In this document: piece after piece, positions 59,722-64,000 of the stretch | Layout: each line of letters begins with the position of its first letter | Numbering within the stretch: position 1 is the first letter of the stretch | Assembly: GCA_913061145.1 (NCBI GenBank) | Contig: CAJXUQ010000016.1 | Coordinates: forward strand, 19,231 to 83,230 | DNA length: 64,000 nt | DNA from: an uncultured Haliea sp. | GTDB taxonomy: Bacteria; Pseudomonadota; Gammaproteobacteria; Pseudomonadales; Halieaceae | Direction of reading: 5' to 3' | Translations under genes and position numbers: made by a program | Notes under the pieces: model-generated | The model's database searches: none | Told to the model about the DNA's origin: nothing | Seen by the model: the letters and a program-made list of their open reading frames with translations, nothing else

Positions 59722-60940
59722 CTACCCGTCGAGGAGTGCCTGCACGAGGTTGCGCGCCGTCCAGGGCGCAGTGGCGTATTTCCCGGTATCAATGCTCAGG
59801 TAATTGCCATTGCGGGCAACACCGTAATCGGAGCGCTTGTGCAGCGTGGCTGTGGGGTCCGACAATGCGCCACGGCCGGCGGCAAAAACCCAGCCCCCTC
59901 CCACTTGTACACGCTCCGCGTTTGCGCGGATGTCTGCTACCCAGGGCAAAAGTGTTTCCAGGGTATCCAGAACTCGGGCGGTCAGTACGGCGTGATCGGG
60001 TAGATCCAGGGTGTGCACGGGCGGTGGCTCGATAGCGGAGCTGTCGACGCGCAGTCCGGCGGGATACCACGACAGGTAAAAGTCACGTTCATTGTAGTTT
60101 TTGATGTCGCCGAAGGGGCCTGTGGCAATAATTGCGCAGGGGGGTGCGCACGCGTTGCCGCGTGCGCAGAAACAAGGACTGGCGATAGCGGTTTGACCAG
60201 ACACCGGCAGCCGCGATGCCTGCTGTCTGGTCAACGCCCATGCGCCCGTGCCAGAGGGCGTTGATCACTTCACTGTAGTGTTCGGGTTGCCGCAAGTCTG
60301 TTGCAACTGTCCAGCGCCCATGTACCGAATTCCCCTGCGGTTGCGCAGCCAGAACGCGCTCGCCCAGGCGCAGGGTGATGCGTGGCTCGGCGGCCACGGC
60401 CTGGAGAAAGCGGTCGGCGACCCAGTTGGTTTCCACTGAACGCTCAGGAACGTGAAAGCCGGCGCTAATCTCGTCAGCGCCTGTGGTTGCATTCAACTCT
60501 GTTCGGGACAGCTGCCGCGCGCGTGCCTGCGAGGCGTCCACGAGGTATTTTCCGGCATCGGGGTGTGAACGCACCAGGCTGCTGACCTGCGCCAGGTAAT
60601 GCGCCATGTCGTCGGCAGGCACCAGCGAGTCGCGGTGGCACAGGTACAGGTCATCCTGTTCGGTGATAACGCCATCCAGCGACGTATCCAGCAACTCTTC
60701 GGTCAGCTTTCCAAACAACAGGCTGCCGCTCAGCACATGTTGCGCCGAGCGCAGCGAGCTGTCTGCGGAACAGAGGTAGCCGAGGTGGATTTTGCCTTCG
60801 TTCCAGCGGCTGGCGCCGGTGAAGGGTTCGCCGGCTTCGTCGAACAGCGATACGGCAACTCCCCGGCGAGCCAGAAACAGTGCGGTAGAGCATCCCATAA
60901 TGCCGGCACCGAGCACCGCGATGTGTCGGTGTGCCCTCAC
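59722..60940 (-). pseudogene. FAD-dependent oxidoreductase (DAO-like), one-base frameshift
   Basis: The N-terminal frame (60940 down to about 60145) has the FAD motif IAVLGAGIMGCSTALFLARRGVAVSLFDEAG and SRWNEGKIHLGYLCSADSS. The rest (AIIATGPFGDIKNYNERDFYLSWYPAG, then GGWVFAAGRGALSDPTATLHKRSDYGV) is in another frame, ending at 59722. Removing one base from the run of six G (60139-60144) joins them into one about 405-residue protein. The gene is downstream of and overlaps the cupin gene. It may be truly broken, phase-variable, or a sequencing error. The role in sugar metabolism is inferred from its neighbours. Confidence 0.82.
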
Positions 60941-61356
60941 GGAGCGGCACCGACCAGCGAAAAGTAGGAGTCGGCATCGTAGGGGTCGCTGGCCAGCACC
61001 AGCAGCGTGCTGTGCTCTTCGATGTAGGTCTGTTCTCCCCAGATTCCCGCGCTCACCGACAGCCCCGGGCTCGCGCCGTCAAGGGTGATGTCCACGCGCT
61101 CGCCGTCACGCTGCAGCGTGACGAGGATCTTTCCGGTCAGGCAGATCAGCAGCTGCTGGCCGCGCAGGTGGCCGTGCCCACCGCGGCGGGTACCAGGGGG
61201 TACCGCGGAAACGGTGAATACACGCTCCGGTCTGAAGGGTAACTGTGCGAAGTCCACCGGCAGCAGGGAGCCCCTGCTGTCGTTGTGGCGCTGCACAGGT
61301 ACTAACCGTGCCGCGCCCCCAAACCAGCGGGTTGCCTCGGGGGCCGGTAATGTCAT
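60937..61356 (-). CDS. WxcM/FdtA-like cupin (sugar ketoisomerase family)
   Basis: A 139-residue cupin. The family segment RHNDSRGSLLPVDF is followed by ERVFTVSAVPPGTRRGGHGHLRGQQLLICLTGKILVTLQRDG, with the conserved His pair and the HxHxxxxQ pattern. FdtA/QdtA enzymes isomerise dTDP-4-keto-6-deoxyhexoses, and WxcM-like relatives occur in LPS and capsule loci. Both ends overlap neighbours by 4 bases (ATGA), so it is the middle of a three-gene operon. The substrate cannot be set from sequence. Confidence 0.86.
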   Translation of the reverse strand: MTLPAPEATRWFGGAARLVPVQRHNDSRGSLLPVDFAQLPFRPERVFTVSAVPPGTRRGGHGHLRGQQLLICLTGKILVTLQRDGERVDITLDGASPGLSVSAGIWGEQTYIEEHSTLLVLASDPYDADSYFSLVGAAP

Positions 61357-62191
61357 GCCGCGGTTACGCCCTGGGGACGATTGTGGTGCAGATACTGAAC
61401 CAGTGGTACCGCGATATCCAGTTTGGCGGTGCTGCTGATGTTGGCATTCCAGAGCTCTCGCAGGCAGGCCCAGAGAACCTCAAAACGCTGTTCCGGGGTG
61501 AAGGCCCAACTGCGCGACAGGCTGCCCGGCTTGTAGTATTTGAAACACAGGGTCTCGGGCACGCGGAGGAACTTTCCCAGCAGGCTCATGTGGAACAGCC
61601 ATGGCCAATCAGTGGAAAACTCGCCCGCGCCGTGCAGTTTCAAACCACCGATCTGCCGCGCCATCGACAGGCGGAAAACACCGCGGTTGGGTACCCACCA
61701 CTTCAGCCCTCCGGCGAGCATCAGGTGGCCGCGTTCTGCCGGGTTGGTGATACCTTCCAGTTCGCTGAGTACCCAGTGCTCTTCGCGGCCATCGGTGTGC
61801 GTCAGGTGAACATCCGAGAAGCTGACAACAGCTTCCGGATCGCCATCCAGCGCGGCAGCCAGTCGCTCAATATAGGTGGGGCGATGATGTCGTCATGGAA
61901 GGCGAACAATGCGTAGTCGCTATCGGCGAGCTGGAGAAGGGCATTGCAGTTGCCGACGTAGCCCAGCCGTTCGCTTTGCTGAACAACTCGAAACCGTGGA
62001 TCGCCCTCAGCGTGCGCCCTACACAGCTCAGCAGTGTCGTCAGTGCACTGGTCCACGGATACGATGACGCGGAAGTTGCGATAGGTCTGTGCCGACAGTG
62101 AGTCCAGCGTTGGCTGAATGAACCCGGCAGCCTGCCAGGCGGGCAGCAGCGCGCAGACAGACGAAGAACCAGCAGTGGTGTGTGCGGTCAT
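61353..62191 (-). pseudogene. family 2 glycosyltransferase, one-base frameshift
   Basis: The N-terminal frame has CALLPAWQAAGFIQPTLDSLSAQTYRNFRVIVSVDQCTDDTAEL and LFAFHDDIIAP (the GT-A DxD-like site). The continuation TYIERLAAALDGDPEAVVSFSDVHLTH, GGLKWWVPNRGVFRLS and DWPWLFHMSLLG is in another frame. Adding one C in the run of four (61878-61881) restores one protein of about 279 residues. GT2 enzymes transfer sugars to lipid or polysaccharide acceptors. It is the first gene of the sugar operon and starts next to the tRNA-Leu fragment. Real loss of function versus error cannot be decided here. Confidence 0.85.
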
Positions 62192-62352
62192 GATCCCGGT
62201 TTTCCCAGCCAGAGGGTATGCAGTGCTGGCGACCTGGAGGCACGAGGCGCACGCCGTGTTGCATACGGAGACCAGCCGCCAAGTGTTACCGCGTAGGTGA
62301 GATGATTACACGCGCTGGCGTGGGATCTTCAGGCTCTTCATCATCAATCGAG
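62192..62352. other. leader of the sugar operon and tRNA downstream flank
   Basis: No gene is visible between the glycosyltransferase start and the tRNA fragment. Promoter elements for the minus-strand operon should lie here, but none is distinct. Confidence 0.4.
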
Positions 62353-62410
62353 TGGTACCGGAGGCCGGACTCGAACCGGCACGCTTTTTACGGCGGGGGA
62401 TTTTGAATCC
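62353..62410 (-). tRNA. 3' part of a tRNA-Leu(CAA) gene, attachment-site remnant
   Basis: On the minus strand the sequence reads from the anticodon loop TTCAAAA through a variable arm, the T arm GCCGGTTCGAGTCCGGC and the acceptor strand CTCCGGT to an encoded ACCA end. The D arm, the 5' acceptor strand and the outer anticodon stem pairs are missing: bases after 62410 no longer match a tRNA. This is the usual trace of an element inserted into the 3' half of a tRNA gene. The complete copy should stand at the far end of the island, beyond the window. Confidence 0.85.
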
Positions 62411-62547
62411 TTCTCGTATAATCATTTCTCAGTGTTAATTGATGCTCCTAAAAGTTGATTTATGATACCCATGTTGTTGATATATTAGTATTTAATCCTT
62501 TATTCTTTCTTGGTTCTTCAATTTTCACTGTTACTTGATATTTCCTC

Positions 62548-62592
62548 TGGGATACAAAAATTACGCTGTTTTGTATCCCAGGTGTATCCCAG
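62548..62592. promoter_or_regulatory. TGGGATACA repeats before the integrase
   Basis: TGGGATACAAAA (62548-62559) and TTTTGTATCCCA (62569-62580) are perfect inverted repeats, and GGTGTATCCCAG (62581-62592) is a further direct copy. Three copies between the attachment site and the integrase start fit arm-type recombinase sites or an autoregulatory operator. Confidence 0.65.
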
Positions 62593-62630
62593 ATTTAACC
62601 TTACCATCGCCTGAAAAGGAGTTCTTGTTC

Positions 62631-63950
62631 ATGGGAAGATCATCAGAGAACAGGGTCAAGTTTAGCAAGCCGACCTTAACCGTTATTGAGCGCCGAATTA
62701 ATAACGGTGAATTTACAAAAGAATCCTACCTTTACGACAATGCCAGCCATCTGGCGATAAGAATCAGACCCAGTCAATCGTATTCAGACAGTGCGTTCTG
62801 TCTATACGAAAGGATTCGTATTCGCGGACAGCAAAAAAGTAAGTTGTATAAGCGGCAAATCATGAAGGTTGGTGAAGCGAGAAATGCACAAGTTCCGATT
62901 TCAGAACTGAGACAGAAAGCAGATAGCCTGTTCCTGGAAATACAAGAGGGACGCGATCCTCATTTGCTTGCTCAACAGCTGGCTGCTGAGCAAGCAAATG
63001 AGCAACAACTATCCGAGGCTAAGCGAACGTTCAGAGATATGATCTTTGGGTCGCCGACAGGTAAGGACGGGGAGTTTTTGCCTGATGGTTTTGTCGCGGA
63101 GAGGCGCCCCGGTGACCGTTACCTGATCGATATCAAAAACAAATGTGAGGTTTTGTTGGCGGACTTACTAGATGAGCATCTTTACCGCATATCGGCAGAG
63201 CAGGTAAAGGCCGTATATCTCCAGCAAGTAGGTAAGGGCGAAACCCAGCTACATAATGCAATGCGTATTTTGAGGTCGGTATGGAATTGGGCTCAGGCGA
63301 AATATGATGAGTCTGACCTTTTTATCCGAAACCCGGTTAGTCGAGCGATGAAACAGCTAGGCGTTAACATCAACCGCTCTAACCGTCGCACAGAACGCCT
63401 GGATGACAGCGACTTCAAACCCTATCTCAGAGCGGTGCTAGGGCTCCGGGAGCATGATCACACTTCGGCCTTTCGCAATGGACGGGACGCTTTGCTATTT
63501 ATGTTGTTCTCTGGTGTAAGGCTGATGGGTACTATGACTATCCGAATCGCTGATATTGATCTTAACAGGCATACTTTCAAAATTATCAAGAAAGGCGGAA
63601 AGCAGGCGGAATTACCCCTGAACTCCGCCACGGAAGCGATTGTTCGTAATCGATTGGCAAATTTGCCTGAACAGACGGAGTATTTATTTCCGGGAATTAC
63701 TGGCAGCGGGCATTACAGGGATACAAAAGATGTCAGAAAGATCGTCAAGGAGGTATCTGGGGTATCTGTCACTAATCATGATTTGCGCCGAACCTACAAA
63801 TCTATCGGGGCCGAATTGGAGATCAGTCCAATCCTTATTGATGAGCTGTTGAGTCATGCCCGGGAAGGTGTGGATGCACACTATATTCATCCATCCATGA
63901 CAAAACTACGAGAGGCTAGTCAGAAGGTCGCTGATTATATGATTGCGTGA
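62631..63950 (+). CDS. tyrosine recombinase/integrase of the right-hand island
   Basis: A 439-residue site-specific recombinase. The N-terminal part (about 1-190) is the arm-binding and core-binding region. The catalytic domain carries Arg in SGVRLMGTMTIRIADID, Lys in KKGGKQAELPL, His-x-x-Arg in NHDLRRTYKS, His in ELLSHAREG and the nucleophile Tyr in DAHYIHPS. All active residues are present. The start at 62631 behind AAAAGGA is preferred over the upstream frame, which crosses the repeat sites. Its GC content is much lower than that of the chromosome. It lies 220 bases from the tRNA-Leu remnant, which it presumably used as target. Confidence 0.93.
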   Translation: MGRSSENRVKFSKPTLTVIERRINNGEFTKESYLYDNASHLAIRIRPSQSYSDSAFCLYERIRIRGQQKSKLYKRQIMKVGEARNAQVPISELRQKADSLFLEIQEGRDPHLLAQQLAAEQANEQQLSEAKRTFRDMIFGSPTGKDGEFLPDGFVAERRPGDRYLIDIKNKCEVLLADLLDEHLYRISAEQVKAVYLQQVGKGETQLHNAMRILRSVWNWAQAKYDESDLFIRNPVSRAMKQLGVNINRSNRRTERLDDSDFKPYLRAVLGLREHDHTSAFRNGRDALLFMLFSGVRLMGTMTIRIADIDLNRHTFKIIKKGGKQAELPLNSATEAIVRNRLANLPEQTEYLFPGITGSGHYRDTKDVRKIVKEVSGVSVTNHDLRRTYKSIGAELEISPILIDELLSHAREGVDAHYIHPSMTKLREASQKVADYMIA

Positions 63951-64000
63951 ATTCAATTTGTAAGTGCAACTCTTGACGAGTTGGTTAGAGGGCAAGCTGC
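63951..64000. other. start of island interior, window edge
   Basis: Only 50 bases follow the integrase stop. Nothing can be called. Confidence 0.3.

Overview
The window is high-GC chromosomal DNA from a Gram-negative bacterium. It most resembles a marine gammaproteobacterium of the Halieaceae/OM60-NOR5 type. That placement is inferred from gene content (two TonB-dependent receptors, PEP-CTERM protein, DeaD, AcnA, Coq4-type ubiquinone gene, malonyl-CoA decarboxylase, flavin and BVMO oxidoreductases) and from no marker gene, so it is tentative.

Region 1 (1 to about 8.4 kb) is the inside of an integrated phage-satellite-like island, lower in GC than the rest. It opens in the middle of a P4-type integrase gene. 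It carries AlpA, a Cys-motif protein, a replication-type helix-turn-helix protein ending in four GTCC/GGAC repeats, a P27-type terminase small subunit broken by a frameshift, a zinc-ribbon/PH-like protein, and two related small membrane proteins. It ends in a gene-poor mosaic of remnants and short repeats.

Region 2 (8.4 to 46.9 kb) is mostly core chromosome. In order it holds: a PEP-CTERM protein; a secF with no adjacent secD; malonyl-CoA decarboxylase; a secreted esterase/RidA pair; a copper-type TonB receptor; a Baeyer-Villiger-type monooxygenase; a luciferase-like oxidoreductase; and an exported M20 amidohydrolase. Next comes a PepSY / response regulator / histidine kinase operon divergent from a His-rich secreted protein, with two 11-bp-spaced tandem operator-like pairs between them. 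A SIMPL protein follows, then a four-gene locus of ECF sigma factor, anti-sigma factor, an exported subtilisin with a very long four-residue repeat, and an outer-membrane barrel. After that come an N-demethylase-type gene with a TauE exporter, deaD, a CBS protein, acnA, an RND pump coupled to an amidoligase, a GGDEF-EAL protein, an FMN glutamate synthase-type protein and an ELM1-type protein.

Region 3 (46.9 to 59.7 kb) looks like an uptake and catabolism cluster: Coq4, EthD, MFS transporter, zinc alcohol dehydrogenase, FadH-like flavoenzyme, lipocalin-like protein, TonB receptor, SDR, D-aminoacylase-type amidohydrolase and a DUF1254 protein. A 14-base motif is shared upstream of two of its transcription units.

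Region 4 (59.7 to 64 kb) is a three-gene surface-sugar operon (glycosyltransferase, WxcM/FdtA-like cupin, FAD oxidoreductase) in which two genes each carry a single-base frameshift. It abuts the 3' half of a tRNA-Leu(CAA) gene, which marks the left end of a second, AT-richer island. That island's tyrosine integrase lies just inside the boundary, and the island runs out of the window.

The strongest candidates for something undescribed are the sigma / anti-sigma / tetrad-repeat subtilisin / barrel locus (24.6 to 28.6 kb) and the operator architecture at 21.1 kb.
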